Positions 1 to 8,827 of a stretch of DNA of 64,000 bases are shown piece by piece (positions within the stretch are counted from its first letter, which is position 1; each line of letters opens with the position of its first letter). The position numbers and the translations under genes are program-made. The DNA is from Thalassospira sp. TSL5-1. GTDB lineage: Bacteria > Pseudomonadota > Alphaproteobacteria > Rhodospirillales > Thalassospiraceae. The stretch spans positions 1,364,882 through 1,428,881 of the forward strand of contig NZ_KV880638.1 in the NCBI RefSeq assembly GCF_001907695.1, in the 5' to 3' direction. The notes below the pieces were generated by a model that saw nothing but the letters and a program-made list of their open reading frames with translations, made no database searches and had not been told where the DNA came from.

Positions 1-233
1 CCGACATGATCCGGCGGCTTGACAGCTATAGTACCGCGCGTGCTGCAGATTTACGCGATAGCGGGAAAATTGGTAGTTTTTCCAATAATTTGCGTCGCAT
101 GTTTTCCCGGTTTTTCAAATGCTATGTTCGCCGGAAGGGATACAAGGAAGGCGGTATGGGATTTATGGTTGCAATTTGTGCGGCACTATTTCCGATGATT
201 TCCTATCTCAAGGCTCGCTACGAGGATAATTGA
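1..233 (+). CDS. C-terminal fragment of a probable glycosyltransferase (cut by window start)
   Basis: The reading frame is open from the first bases of the window to a TGA at 231-233, so this is the 3' end of a gene that begins outside. About 76 residues are visible: a basic stretch with Tyr/Arg pairs, then a hydrophobic segment (GFMVAICAALFPMISYL). This resembles the tail of family 2 glycosyltransferases of the WaaE/KdtX type, which end in a basic region followed by a membrane-associated helix. The next gene, a family 4 glycosyltransferase, starts 4 nt after the stop, so the two are probably co-transcribed in a surface polysaccharide or lipooligosaccharide locus. The family call is an inference from the tail alone. 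The catalytic domain is not in the window. Confidence 0.5.
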   Translation, partial: DMIRRLDSYSTARAADLRDSGKIGSFSNNLRRMFSRFFKCYVRRKGYKEGGMGFMVAICAALFPMISYLKARYEDN

Positions 234-237
234 CGTC

Positions 238-1272
238 ATGGCGAAAATTGTACTGGCAGATGATGGCATTGCTTTTGACGCCTATACGCTGGACAAGCAG
301 GCATTAGGCGGTGCAGAAACTGCCGTTATTTCGTTGGCGGAGAGCATGGCAGCCTTAGGGCATGACGTGACGATTTGTAATCGCTGCGAAGCGCCACATA
401 GCCGCAATGGTGTGAATTGGCAGCCGGTTGATCAGGAGTTTCCTGCCGAGGTAGATTTATACATTGCCAATCGCGGAGACAAGCTGATTACCAAAATGCC
501 GCATGCGGGAAGAACGGTGTTCTGGATACACAATCCCGCTGGTTTTCTCAGGAAATGGCGTTTTTTGTGGCGTTTGATGTGGGTGCGTCCCGCAATTGTT
601 TTTTCCGGGGCACATCATTTATCGACGATGCCGGGCTGGATTCCCTGCGGTGAAAAAATTATTGTCCCTCTTGGCATTGAGGACAAGTTTCTAACTGCCA
701 GGGTTTCACATGAACCGCGCGTAAAAAAGGCGATTTTTGCATCCAATCCGTTGCGTTCTCTGGATTGGCTGGTCGATGTCTGGGCAGAAAGGATTCATCC
801 TCTGGCTCCGGAGGCAGAGCTGCATATTTTTGCCGGACCCCAAACATATGGTTCGACAGGGGATCGTAAAGCGCAGAAAATGAAAGCCATTTTGGACCAT
901 GCACAAAGTTTGGCCCATTGCGGGGTTGTTTTGCGTGGACCGGTTCCCAAAGCCCAATTGTTTGACGAAATGCAGCAAGCACGCGTCATGCCTTATCGCG
1001 GTGATGTTGGTGAAACATTTTGTCTGGCGTTGGGTGAGGCGCAGGCGATGGGTATTCCTTGTGTTATTCAGGACGTGGGGTGTGTTTCCGAACGCATTGT
1101 CGATGGCATAACGGGTTTTGTGGCGAATGATGATGATGTATTTGCTCGGAAAACAGCTGACATCCTGAATGATGATACCCTTTGGTTATCGCTGCATCAG
1201 GCTGCACTGGCATCGCAGCGAAATTGGGGCTGGAAAGAAGCCGCGAAGGCATTTGCCAATCTGATCCCCTGA
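238..1272 (+). CDS. Family 4 (GT-B) glycosyltransferase
   Basis: This 344-residue protein is predicted to transfer a sugar from a nucleotide-sugar donor to a surface glycan or lipid acceptor at the cytoplasmic face of the inner membrane. The N-terminal half has the GT-B acceptor-side pattern with a glycine-rich loop (GGAETAVISLAESMAALGHDV, residues about 24-44). The C-terminal half has the donor-binding EX7E motif at E259 and E267, followed by IPCVIQDVGCVSE and a DGITGF turn. Its length fits small GT4 enzymes. It starts 4 nt after the preceding glycosyltransferase fragment, which suggests a polysaccharide operon. This segment is more AT-rich than the housekeeping block downstream, as is common for surface-glycan genes. 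Donor and acceptor cannot be named from sequence. Confidence 0.85.
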   Translation: MAKIVLADDGIAFDAYTLDKQALGGAETAVISLAESMAALGHDVTICNRCEAPHSRNGVNWQPVDQEFPAEVDLYIANRGDKLITKMPHAGRTVFWIHNPAGFLRKWRFLWRLMWVRPAIVFSGAHHLSTMPGWIPCGEKIIVPLGIEDKFLTARVSHEPRVKKAIFASNPLRSLDWLVDVWAERIHPLAPEAELHIFAGPQTYGSTGDRKAQKMKAILDHAQSLAHCGVVLRGPVPKAQLFDEMQQARVMPYRGDVGETFCLALGEAQAMGIPCVIQDVGCVSERIVDGITGFVANDDDVFARKTADILNDDTLWLSLHQAALASQRNWGWKEAAKAFANLIP

Positions 1273-1472
1273 GGCATTTTAAATTCGTTAAGGCATTTTG
1301 TGATCCCTGTTTGGAATTATCCAAAAAGAGATATATCTCTAGACATAGGTATGGTGATCCAAGGCGTTGTTTTTGAAATATAACTTATATGAACCCTGTG
1401 CGGGAACCTTTCGCTCAGGCAGGTGTTCAGAAGGTAATATTTTGTTAAAAAGCACGACCGGAGGACACAATA

Positions 1473-1748
1473 ATGTCGTGGGTAGAGCATTTCGCCTTGG
1501 GTGGTATTCTGGTTTTTGCGGCAACGATGTCTTTGCTGGCGGCAGGGAATATTCTGCATGATCCGGCCAATAGTCCGACGATCAGCCTGTCGAGCGGAAC
1601 GCCGATGTATAATTTTGACAAATTGCATCGTTCATCCAGCCAGGCGTGCCTTGCCGGATGTGAAATGATGGTGGTCAAACGGGCACCTTCTGATGTGCAG
1701 AAAAATGCCTCACCTGATCTGGTTGCGGCGGATTTTCAGGTTAAATAA
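1473..1748 (+). CDS. Small single-pass membrane protein, unknown function
   Basis: This is a 91-residue ORF with a good ribosome-binding site (GGAGG at 1460-1464) nine nt before ATG 1473. A single hydrophobic helix (about residues 8-27) is followed by a polar tail with two cysteines (QACLAGCEMM, about residues 58-67) and no recognised domain. The helix lacks a clear signal-peptidase site, so a membrane-anchored protein with the tail in the periplasm is the simplest reading. It lies between the glycosyltransferases and a YkvA-like membrane protein on the same strand. I do not recognise the family. The ribosome-binding site and membrane helix are the main support for it being real. Confidence 0.55.
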   Translation: MSWVEHFALGGILVFAATMSLLAAGNILHDPANSPTISLSSGTPMYNFDKLHRSSSQACLAGCEMMVVKRAPSDVQKNASPDLVAADFQVK

Positions 1749-1787
1749 AGAAAACAACAACTGTCTTAAACTGGGCCGGGGCTTGCA

Positions 1788-2033
1788 GTGGCACGAGGTG
1801 GACTGGCGATTATACCCAACCTGATCAGAGGGCTTTTTAGGCGCGATGTGCCGCTTAAAAGCAAGGCCCTGTTATTGGCAGGGCTGGTTTATCTGATCAG
1901 CCCGGTTGATTTGATCCCGGATTTTATGGTGGGGATTGGCTGGCTGGATGATCTGGTCATTGTGCCCTTGCTGGGCTGGTTTTCCTGGCGGGTATTGCCA
2001 CCGACCATTCAGGACGACATGAAAAATAGCTGA
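1788..2033 (+). CDS. YkvA family (DUF1232) small membrane protein
   Basis: This 81-residue protein has a GTG start. The central core (KALLLAGLVYLISPVDLIPD followed by GWLDDLVIV, residues about 25-58) is the DUF1232/YkvA signature, in which a hydrophobic hairpin carries the conserved SPxDLIPD and DD motifs. Members are short, membrane-associated and of unknown biochemical function. The start at 1788 gives a normal family length. It lies 39 nt after the small membrane protein upstream and may be co-transcribed with it. The family assignment is strong. No function is claimed. Confidence 0.85.
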   Translation: MARGGLAIIPNLIRGLFRRDVPLKSKALLLAGLVYLISPVDLIPDFMVGIGWLDDLVIVPLLGWFSWRVLPPTIQDDMKNS

Positions 2034-2158
2034 TCTGGCGTTTCGCAGATTTTGTGATGCCTGTCTTTGTCAACAAGTCGAATTGACGGCCCGGGCATTT
2101 GACAAACATTACCCGCGGTTCCTACCTTCCTGCGATAACATTTTTTCGGGAGGTAATG

Positions 2159-3166
2159 ATGAACGAGACGTTTCGGGCGCTGGTTTTGGACACAGCGCAA
2201 GACGGCAAGACAGTTTTGCCGGAATTCAAAGACCTTTCCATCCATGACCTGCCGGAAGGTGACGTGCTGGTGCGTGTTGCCCACAGCACGCTGAATTACA
2301 AGGATGGCATGATCCTTAACGGGCGGGGGCGGCTGGCGCGAAAATACCCGCATGTGCCCGGCGTGGATTTTGCGGGCGAAGTGGTTGAAACTGCCGACCC
2401 GCGCTATAAACCGGGCGACCATGTTATTCTCACAGGCTGGCGGGTTGGGGAAAGTCATTGGGGGGGATATGCCCAAATGGCACGGGTTAATGCCGATTGG
2501 CTTGTGCCATTGCCCGAGGGCCTGAGCACTTCACAGGCAATGGCCATTGGCACAGCGGGTTTTACCGCGATGTTGGCTGTGATGGCCCTTGAAGAGCAGG
2601 GTGTTTCACCTGACCAGGACGGGGAGGTTCTTGTGACCGGGGCCGCCGGCGGTGTTGGATCGGTCGCCATTTCCATTTTGGCGCATTTGGGATATCGGGT
2701 TGTTGCCTCGACCGGGCGGCCCGAAAATGCTGATTATTTAAAACATCTTGGCGCAAGCGACATTATTGATCGTGCGGCCCTGGCTGAAGCCCCGAACCGC
2801 CCGCTGTTAAGCGAGCGTTGGCTGGGGGCGGTGGACAGTGTTGGCAGCACCACCCTTGCCCATATGTTGGCCGAGATGAAATATCATGGTGTTGTTGCCG
2901 CCTGTGGTTTGGCGGGTGGCGCGGATTTGCCAGCAACCGTCATTCCCTTTTTGCTGCGCGGAGTCAAACTGATCGGGATTGATTCGGTCCTGTGCCCCTA
3001 TGAAAGGCGGGTGCAGGCCTGGCAGCGGTTGGTAACGGATCTTCCGGCCGAACGCTTGGACGAGGCCATGCAAACCGTGAAGCTGTCGGACATCGTGCCT
3101 TACGGCGAAAAAATCCTTAAGGGCGGCGTGCGCGGCCGTTTGGTAATTGACGTTGCGGCGGTATAA
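2159..3166 (+). CDS. acuI: Acrylyl-CoA reductase / YhdH-type NADPH quinone oxidoreductase (MDR family)
   Basis: This is a zinc-free medium-chain dehydrogenase/reductase. The N-terminal half shows the typical catalytic-domain pattern (STLNYKDGMIL, then VPGVDFAGEVV). The NADPH-binding Rossmann loop (VTGAAGGVGSVAISIL) lies at about residues 158-173. The characterised members of this group are AcuI, which reduces acryloyl-CoA to propionyl-CoA in DMSP or 3-hydroxypropionate metabolism, and YhdH, its E. coli orthologue. That function fits a marine organism but is inferred. The start is set at the second ATG of a GTAATGATGAAC cluster because GGGAGG ends five nt before it, giving 335 residues. An upstream in-frame start at 2099 would add a poorly conserved extension. 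Confidence 0.8.
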   Translation: MNETFRALVLDTAQDGKTVLPEFKDLSIHDLPEGDVLVRVAHSTLNYKDGMILNGRGRLARKYPHVPGVDFAGEVVETADPRYKPGDHVILTGWRVGESHWGGYAQMARVNADWLVPLPEGLSTSQAMAIGTAGFTAMLAVMALEEQGVSPDQDGEVLVTGAAGGVGSVAISILAHLGYRVVASTGRPENADYLKHLGASDIIDRAALAEAPNRPLLSERWLGAVDSVGSTTLAHMLAEMKYHGVVAACGLAGGADLPATVIPFLLRGVKLIGIDSVLCPYERRVQAWQRLVTDLPAERLDEAMQTVKLSDIVPYGEKILKGGVRGRLVIDVAAV

Positions 3167-3458
3167 CCCGCCAAAATGGTGCCTTTGACATTTAAGCTGA
3201 CATCCATGCTGGCAATCGCTGGCATGGATAAGGTTGTGTTCCGGTTTAAAGTCTGGTTTCAATAACTTGCGAAAAATATGATATTGGTTGTCTGACATGT
3301 ATGCGTATAAGGGCAACCGTTTTTTGCCAGTATTGGTTGCGGTTTTTGTGGAAATTCGCACTAAATGGCGTCGTTCCCCGGTATGGTCGGGATGGGCGCT
3401 GGAACCAGATCAACCGGTATCGACCGGGTTGGCATAGAGGCTTTGGGGTGTCGGACAG
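3167..3458. other. Intergenic region upstream of the hybrid histidine kinase
   Basis: There is no supported gene in these 292 bases. A hairpin at 3202-3229 (ATCCATGC pairing with GCATGGAT) lies 35 nt after the oxidoreductase stop and may end that transcript, but it has no T-tract. The rest should hold the kinase promoter. I could not pick a convincing -35/-10 pair by eye. Confidence 0.4.
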
Positions 3459-5429
3459 ATGAACGAAAACCGGTTTCGCATTTTGCTGGTCGAAGATAAT
3501 CCGGGTGATGCCTTTCTGGTGCAGACCCTGCTGGAAGAAGCAGGCGAAACGTTTGACATCGAACATCGCACCAGTCTGGCCGGCGCAATGGAATTACTCT
3601 CCGCCCCCAGTCAGGAAAAGTGGTTTGACGTTGTATTGCTGGATCTGACATTGCCCGATTCCTCAGGGGTTCAGACCATCAGCCGCATTCGCGATGCCGA
3701 TAGCCGGGTGCCGATTGTCGTGCTGACCGGGCACAAGGACGAGGAACTGGCATTTGATGCCTTGCAGCATGGTGCCGAAGATTATCTGACCAAGGAATTT
3801 CCCGACGGGCGGATGATCCGGCGGTCCATCCGTTATGCTATTGAACGTTCCCGTTCCGAACAGGCGCTAAAGGAAAGCGAAGAACGTTATCGCAAGCTGG
3901 TGGAACTGGCACCGGAACTGATTGCCGTTTTAAGCGGCGAGAAGATTTCCTATGTCAACCGGCAGGGGCTCAGCATTTTGGGGTTTGATGACCCCGATAC
4001 AGTGACGGGTATCAGCATTTTCGACCTGTTGCTGCCCGATAGCCACGAAATTGCCCAGGAACATATTGATCGTTATGCGCGTGGCTATAATGGACGGGCG
4101 GATTTTGTCGTGTTGTGCCGCCGAACCGACGGTGTTTCGGTGGAACTGGAAGTGTCTGCCATGGCCTTTACCCATGAGGGGGCACCGGCGATGCTGATCG
4201 TGGCAGAAGATGTCACGGAAAAACGCAAGATCGAACGCCAGCTTGTGCAGACATCAAAACTGGCAACACTGGGCGAAATGGCGGCATCGGTGGCCCATGA
4301 AATGAATCAGCCCCTGAATGTGATTCGCATGGCCGCCGATACCTGTGCCCTGCAATATGAAATGGATCAGGTTTCCCCGGCCTTTCAGTGCGAAAAACTG
4401 GAACTGATTAGCGGCCAGACCGAACGCATGGCCGAAATCATTCGTCATTTGCGGGTTTATAGCCGCCCGGACGAAGATGATTTCGAATTGTTTGAACCGA
4501 TGCAGGCGGTCGAGCGGGCGGTGAATATGGTCGAGCATGACTGCCACCTGGCCGGAATTGCGATGGATGTGGTGGTATCCGATATTCCCTGCCAGGTTTC
4601 GGGGCGTTTGGTGCAGCTTGAACAGGTTTTGGTCAATATGTTGACCAATTCGCGCGATGCAATTGTCGAAAGCCATGAGGATTTTGGCAATGCGGGCGGT
4701 TTGATCCGGGTGACGGCGACAGTTGATACGGAAAATGAATTGTTGCGCATTGCGGTTAACGATAATGGCGGTGGCATCCCGCAGGATGCGATTGATCTGA
4801 TTTTTCATCCCTTTTTCACCACCAAGGATGTGGGCAAGGGGACCGGGCTTGGCCTGTCGGTCAGCTACGGGATTATCGAAGGCATGGGCGGCGAAATTGA
4901 AGCCCGCAATGAAGGGGACGGCGCCTGTTTCGAGATTATTTTGCCAGCCGTAAATATCGGTCAGACAATAGAGCCTGCCGCGCCTGATGATGTTGATGCC
5001 GCTTCGCGCCAGCGTTATCACAGCGACCCGGATAAAGTTGCCCGGCGGCGTAACATCCGCATCATGGTGGTTGATGACGAAATTGATGCAATGGAAATCA
5101 TCTCGGCCTATCTTGAGGGGCAGGGCTATGCCGTAAGTGCCGCCAATGACGGGGCTGATGCCCTGGCCATTGCCGGGGTGATTGCTCCGGATATTCTGAT
5201 TACCGATATTCGGATGCCGCAAATGGATGGCAACCAGTTGATCCGGCAAATGCGCGACCGCAACCCGATGTTGCCGGTGATCGTCATGACGGGGCATCCG
5301 GGCGATGCCGAAATGCCGCACGATACCGGCGATGACGCCCCGGTTATGGTCATGGCAAAACCGCTGGATTTAAAAGAACTTCACGCGATCATTGATGAAC
5401 TGGTGCAGGCGCTTGATCTTGGAGGGTAA
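3459..5429 (+). CDS. Hybrid sensor histidine kinase (REC-PAS-HisKA-HATPase-REC)
   Basis: This is a 656-residue soluble kinase with no membrane segment. The order is a receiver domain (about 6-125, phospho-acceptor D62 in LLDLTLP), a PAS domain (about 145-255), a HisKA dimerisation helix with H280 in the H-box AHEMNQPLN, a HATPase domain (about 385-500, with an N-box around NMLTNSRDAI, DNGGGIP and GKGTGLGLSV), and a second receiver (about 528-650, D583 in ITDIRMPQMDG). The N-terminal receiver suggests that phosphorylation by another kinase gates its activity, while the C-terminal one is a phosphorelay or phosphate-sink site. The signal sensed by PAS is unknown. It is convergent with a LuxR-type response regulator, a plausible but unproven partner. 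No output or phosphotransfer (HPt) domain is present. Confidence 0.9.
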   Translation: MNENRFRILLVEDNPGDAFLVQTLLEEAGETFDIEHRTSLAGAMELLSAPSQEKWFDVVLLDLTLPDSSGVQTISRIRDADSRVPIVVLTGHKDEELAFDALQHGAEDYLTKEFPDGRMIRRSIRYAIERSRSEQALKESEERYRKLVELAPELIAVLSGEKISYVNRQGLSILGFDDPDTVTGISIFDLLLPDSHEIAQEHIDRYARGYNGRADFVVLCRRTDGVSVELEVSAMAFTHEGAPAMLIVAEDVTEKRKIERQLVQTSKLATLGEMAASVAHEMNQPLNVIRMAADTCALQYEMDQVSPAFQCEKLELISGQTERMAEIIRHLRVYSRPDEDDFELFEPMQAVERAVNMVEHDCHLAGIAMDVVVSDIPCQVSGRLVQLEQVLVNMLTNSRDAIVESHEDFGNAGGLIRVTATVDTENELLRIAVNDNGGGIPQDAIDLIFHPFFTTKDVGKGTGLGLSVSYGIIEGMGGEIEARNEGDGACFEIILPAVNIGQTIEPAAPDDVDAASRQRYHSDPDKVARRRNIRIMVVDDEIDAMEIISAYLEGQGYAVSAANDGADALAIAGVIAPDILITDIRMPQMDGNQLIRQMRDRNPMLPVIVMTGHPGDAEMPHDTGDDAPVMVMAKPLDLKELHAIIDELVQALDLGG

Positions 5430-5480
5430 TAGGCTGCTGGACGTCGGTGCCTTGTCAGGCCATGTAAGGGTTATATGATA

Positions 5481-5514
5481 AAAAAAGCAGGCACCGTGCG
5501 GTCCCTGCTTTTTT
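5481..5514. terminator. Bidirectional intrinsic terminator between kinase and response regulator
   Basis: AAAAAAGCAGG (5481-5491) is perfectly complementary to CCTGCTTTTTT (5504-5514), giving an 11-bp stem with A and T tracts on its two sides. It lies between convergent genes and should end transcription from both. Confidence 0.85.
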
Positions 5515-5565
5515 GACGGGTGGTATGATCAACGGTCCTGGTCTTTTGGATGGCTTACAGGCTTA

Positions 5566-6231
5566 TCAGGCTTCCCAGCCAAGCTGCATGGCGATTTTGA
5601 CGGCCTGGGTACGGTTGGCTGCACCCAGTTTTTTGAAAATGCCGGTCAGATGCACCTTGACGGTGATTTCACGCACGCTGAGCTGCTTGGCGATTTCCTT
5701 GTTCGACAGGCCCTTGGTCAGCAGGGCCAGAACTTCGCGTTCGCGATTGGTAAGCTGTCGCAGGGGGTTATCAGGCTCCAGGCCATCCAGGTCGATTTCG
5801 CCGGGGCGAATGGTGCCGCCATCATCTTCCAGCAAAGCCGACGGAATGTATTTTTCACCTGAAAGCACCAGGCGCAGCGCGTTGATCAGGGATTTGCCCG
5901 AGAGTGTTTTGGGCAGATAGCCCGATGCGCCATGTTCCAGCGCGTTCAAAACATCGCTACGTTTAACCGACCCTGAAAGGATGACGACCGGAACGTCGGG
6001 GAATTTTTGTCGCATGACCGTCAGCCCGGACAGACCGTTCATGCCCGGCATGTTCAGATCAAGAATGGTCAGATCAATCGGTTGCTCACCATTTACAATT
6101 GCCAGGGCCTCGGCAAAGTCTTTTGCCTGGGCAACTGTGACATCAGGTGCCGCAGTGTGCAGAAATGACGTGATGCCATCCCTGACAAGATCGTGGTCGT
6201 CCGCAAGCAGGATGTTCATGTTATTTGCCAT
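5566..6231 (-). CDS. NarL/FixJ-type response regulator (REC-LuxR HTH)
   Basis: This 221-residue transcription regulator has an N-terminal receiver with the acidic pocket at residues 11-12 (LLADDHDLV), phospho-acceptor D58 (ILDLNMPGMNG) and the PKT lysine motif (YLPKTLSGK). A LuxR-type helix-turn-helix follows (about 157-215, LTNREREVLALLTKGLSNKE). It would bind DNA as a phosphorylated dimer. It is convergent with the hybrid kinase at 3459 and shares strong resemblance with the response regulator at 45550, including the motif LRLVLSGEKYIPSALL. The start at 6231 follows an AAGAAAG purine-rich stretch. A second ATG four codons in is possible. Target genes are unknown. Confidence 0.9.
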   Translation of the reverse strand: MANNMNILLADDHDLVRDGITSFLHTAAPDVTVAQAKDFAEALAIVNGEQPIDLTILDLNMPGMNGLSGLTVMRQKFPDVPVVILSGSVKRSDVLNALEHGASGYLPKTLSGKSLINALRLVLSGEKYIPSALLEDDGGTIRPGEIDLDGLEPDNPLRQLTNREREVLALLTKGLSNKEIAKQLSVREITVKVHLTGIFKKLGAANRTQAVKIAMQLGWEA

Positions 6232-6526
6232 ATTCTTTCTTTGATATGCGGAAAGTCATTACATCTACATATCTGGCACCGCAACATTTGGGAAGTGTTT
6301 GGCGGTGCAATATTGTTCATTTTACCAAAACGCACTTTTACCAAGTGCGCACGTAGAATTAAATAAAACCTCACCGCTGTCAAACGGATGCAGGTTATAC
6401 AGTGATGACACAGTATACTTACGAAGGATATAAGCCTAAAGAAAATCAGCCTCTTCGACATCAGAATAATGTGGAAGTATAGGAAGGTCGCAAGCAGGTG
6501 GCTGGATTAAATGCAGGATTTTGATT
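6232..6526. other. AT-rich intergenic region
   Basis: There are 295 bases between two minus-strand genes. The region is clearly more AT-rich than its surroundings and should hold the promoter of the response regulator. A small hairpin GCACTT/AAGTGC sits at 6332-6348. A 25-codon plus-strand ORF (6405-6482) has no ribosome-binding site and is not called. Nothing else was recognised. Confidence 0.4.
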
Positions 6527-7447
6527 TTACGCGTTTTGGTTGAAAATTGATCCGCGATCATTGTGTGACTTTGGGCTTGATGCTGTGAGTGAAGAAAAAG
6601 GGGAGTCGCTCTCTGAGATATCGCCTGAGCGATCAGACGAGGTTCCTGTCTGGTTATAGGCGTTTAGAGCCTCTTGCCATTTGATGGCATTTTTATCCGG
6701 GCTTGGAACTTGACCCGACCTGTCGCCCGCCTGGATTTCGCCGTTTTGCTTTACAGCATCATTTTTAGAACCGGGTTTGCTGGTATCCGTTGATGGCGCC
6801 GACGCCGTTGCGCCCAGAAGCATGGTTGCCTGACGGAAGGCTGCCATATCCGCCCCGGAGGGGGCATTGGGCGACAGGGCTGCATTTTGAAGTGCAGCAA
6901 GTGCCGAACGATTGTTATCTGCCGAGCCACCCTGCGGGATGCTGACATCCACATGGCCGCCAATGGCGTAAGCCTTGCCATCCGGGCCGATGGTATATTG
7001 ATATTGCGGGGCAGAGGCATATTGCCCTGCGGCGGCAGCGTGGCCTTTTTCTTCCTGCTTTACGGCCGAATCCCGTGCCTGCAGGCGGGCGACTTCGGCC
7101 CTTTCGGCGTCACTCATTTCCGATAGTGACTTTGCCGGGTCGTTGGTGCCACCTGCGCCATTATGATTGGCGGCATCGCGCGCCTTTTGATATTCCGCGT
7201 TGGAAATGCCGCCTTCGCGCGCTTGCGCGGCAGTCAGGGTGCTGGCGTGAACCGGGCGGGTTTGCTCGGCATGGATGCCGCTATATGCGCCACCATCTGT
7301 GGCGGTTTTACCAGGGGATGCGATTTCGGTGGCTTCAAATTCCGTCAGCACATCGCCATTTGCCGTGCGCGCAACTTCACGGACATTGAGCACAATGCCC
7401 AAATGCCCGCTGCGTGCGTTGGTGATGACGCCGCCAGGAACGGTCAT
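6527..7447 (-). CDS. SprA-related (CJM1_0395 family) putative metalloprotease with altered zinc motif
   Basis: The 306-residue protein contains the family core at about residues 118-172: RLQARDSAV, then a conserved helix, then GQYASAPQYQYTIGPDGKAY and AIGGHVDVSI. In typical members the helix carries HExxH. Here the aligned residues are E132-E133-K-G-H136, so the first zinc ligand is replaced by glutamate. The flanks are low-complexity (Ala, Ser, Asn and Gly rich) and look disordered. No signal peptide or membrane helix is visible. Members of this family are of unknown biochemical role and often sit near secretion or envelope genes. This copy is divergent from a UDP-glucuronate epimerase. It may be catalytically inactive or use a different ligand set. 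The family call rests on the conserved core. Confidence 0.7.
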   Translation of the reverse strand: MTVPGGVITNARSGHLGIVLNVREVARTANGDVLTEFEATEIASPGKTATDGGAYSGIHAEQTRPVHASTLTAAQAREGGISNAEYQKARDAANHNGAGGTNDPAKSLSEMSDAERAEVARLQARDSAVKQEEKGHAAAAGQYASAPQYQYTIGPDGKAYAIGGHVDVSIPQGGSADNNRSALAALQNAALSPNAPSGADMAAFRQATMLLGATASAPSTDTSKPGSKNDAVKQNGEIQAGDRSGQVPSPDKNAIKWQEALNAYNQTGTSSDRSGDISESDSPFSSLTASSPKSHNDRGSIFNQNA

Positions 7448-7706
7448 AATCGCCTAAAAACCTCTTGTCTCATGTTCAGCCTCACATTTTGCAACCATAA
7501 CGCATTTTTGACAAAAAGTCTTGTGATGGCGAACACAGGCATTTGTTATCCTGTGGCGGGCAAAAGCTTGCACCTTGTCTGGGGCACTGCTAGATCAGAA
7601 GGCAACTTCCCCAAGGGCAGGCATTGGTCTGCTCATATATTGTTATACATTAACCGGATTTGTCGTCTTCCTTGTGTGGCGAGACCGAAAAGACAGGGTA
7701 TTTCAT

Positions 7707-8738
7707 ATGAGTTCGTTTGTAATTCCTGCCGATGAGACCGTGCTCGTGACGGGTGCTGCCGGTTTTATCGGATCGCATCTTAGCCACAAATTGCTTGATC
7801 AGGGCAACAAGGTTATCGGCCTTGATAACGTGAATGATTATTACGATGTCACGCTGAAGGAAGCCCGTCTGGCCCGTCTTGAAGGACGCGAAGGCTTTCG
7901 TTTCGTGCGGATGGATCTGGAAGACCGTGACGGGATTGCCGATTTGTTTGCACGCGAAAAACCGGCTTACGTCGTTAATCTGGCGGCACAGGCCGGGGTG
8001 CGTTATTCGCTGACCAATCCGCATGCCTATATCGATGCCAATCTGGTTGGTTTTACCAATATTCTGGAAGGCTGCCGCCATAATGGCGTTAAGCATCTGG
8101 TCTATGCGTCCAGCAGTTCGGTTTATGGCATGAACACGGAAATGCCCTTTTCCGTGCATCACAATGTTGACCATCCCATCAGCCTGTATGCCGCATCGAA
8201 AAAGGCCAACGAATTGATGGCCCACACCTACAGTCATCTTTATCGCCTGCCGACAACGGGTTTGCGCTTTTTTACGGTTTATGGCCCGTGGGGGCGGCCG
8301 GATATGGCGTTATTTCTGTTTACCAAGGCCATTCTGGAAGGCCGGCCGATTGATGTGTTCAACCAAGGCAAAATGCGCCGCGATTTTACCTATATCGACG
8401 ATATTGTTGAAGGGGTGTATCGCTGCATTTCCACCATCGCCCAACCTAACCCAAACTGGAACCCGGCGAGCCCGGACCCGGCCAGCAGTTCTGCCCCGTA
8501 TCGGGTGTTTAATATCGGCAATAACAGCCCGGTCGAGCTGATGCACATGATCGAAACGCTGGAAGACAAGTTGGGCCAGAAAGCACAAAAAAACCTGCTG
8601 CCCATGCAGCCCGGCGACGTACCTGCCACCTATGCCGATGTTGATGCCCTGATTGATGCGGTGGGTTTTAAACCCGAAACATCGATTGAAACCGGCATTG
8701 GCAATTTTGTCGATTGGTACCGCGAATTTTATGGCTAA
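7707..8738 (+). CDS. UDP-glucuronate 4-epimerase (NAD-dependent, extended SDR)
   Basis: The enzyme interconverts UDP-glucuronate and UDP-galacturonate, providing galacturonate for capsule or LPS. The 343-residue protein shows the NAD loop [11 protein letters not shown] (about 15-25), the NDYYD stretch typical of the CapI/LpsL group (about residues 47-51), the AAQAGVRYS motif, a serine cluster YASSSSVYG, and the catalytic pair Y161 and K165 (YAASK). [16 protein letters not shown] is a signature of this epimerase subgroup. The ATG at 7707 was chosen because it begins just before the Rossmann strand. The longer frame would add 44 unconserved residues. With the glycosyltransferases at the window start it fits envelope polysaccharide synthesis. 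Confidence 0.88.
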   Translation: MSSFVIPADETVLVTGAAGFIGSHLSHKLLDQGNKVIGLDNVNDYYDVTLKEARLARLEGREGFRFVRMDLEDRDGIADLFAREKPAYVVNLAAQAGVRYSLTNPHAYIDANLVGFTNILEGCRHNGVKHLVYASSSSVYGMNTEMPFSVHHNVDHPISLYAASKKANELMAHTYSHLYRLPTTGLRFFTVYGPWGRPDMALFLFTKAILEGRPIDVFNQGKMRRDFTYIDDIVEGVYRCISTIAQPNPNWNPASPDPASSSAPYRVFNIGNNSPVELMHMIETLEDKLGQKAQKNLLPMQPGDVPATYADVDALIDAVGFKPETSIETGIGNFVDWYREFYG

Positions 8739-8763
8739 GGGTTTTACCCGGTCAAACATCTTT

Positions 8764-8800
8764 CAGGCACGGTTGTGGATGATGCAGCCGTGCCTGTTTT
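8764..8800 (+). terminator. Intrinsic terminator after the epimerase
   Basis: A perfect 9-bp stem (CAGGCACGG 8764-8772 with CCGTGCCTG 8788-8796) is followed by TTTT. It sits 26 nt after the epimerase stop. Confidence 0.8.
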
Positions 8801-8827
8801 GTTTTAAAACGGTTTGCGTCTTCGGGG

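Noticed and set aside
4254..5321. Long minus-strand ORF within the hybrid kinase gene
   Set aside because: Antisense shadow. The His- and Ile-rich composition is typical of such frames in this genome.
6216..6461. Minus-strand ORF upstream of the first response regulator
   Set aside because: Overlaps the regulator start, and the composition (Cys, Ile and Arg runs in AT-rich DNA) is not protein-like.
6405..6482. A 25-codon plus-strand ORF in the gap before the SprA-like gene
   Set aside because: No ribosome-binding site and no recognisable features. Could be real but is not supportable.
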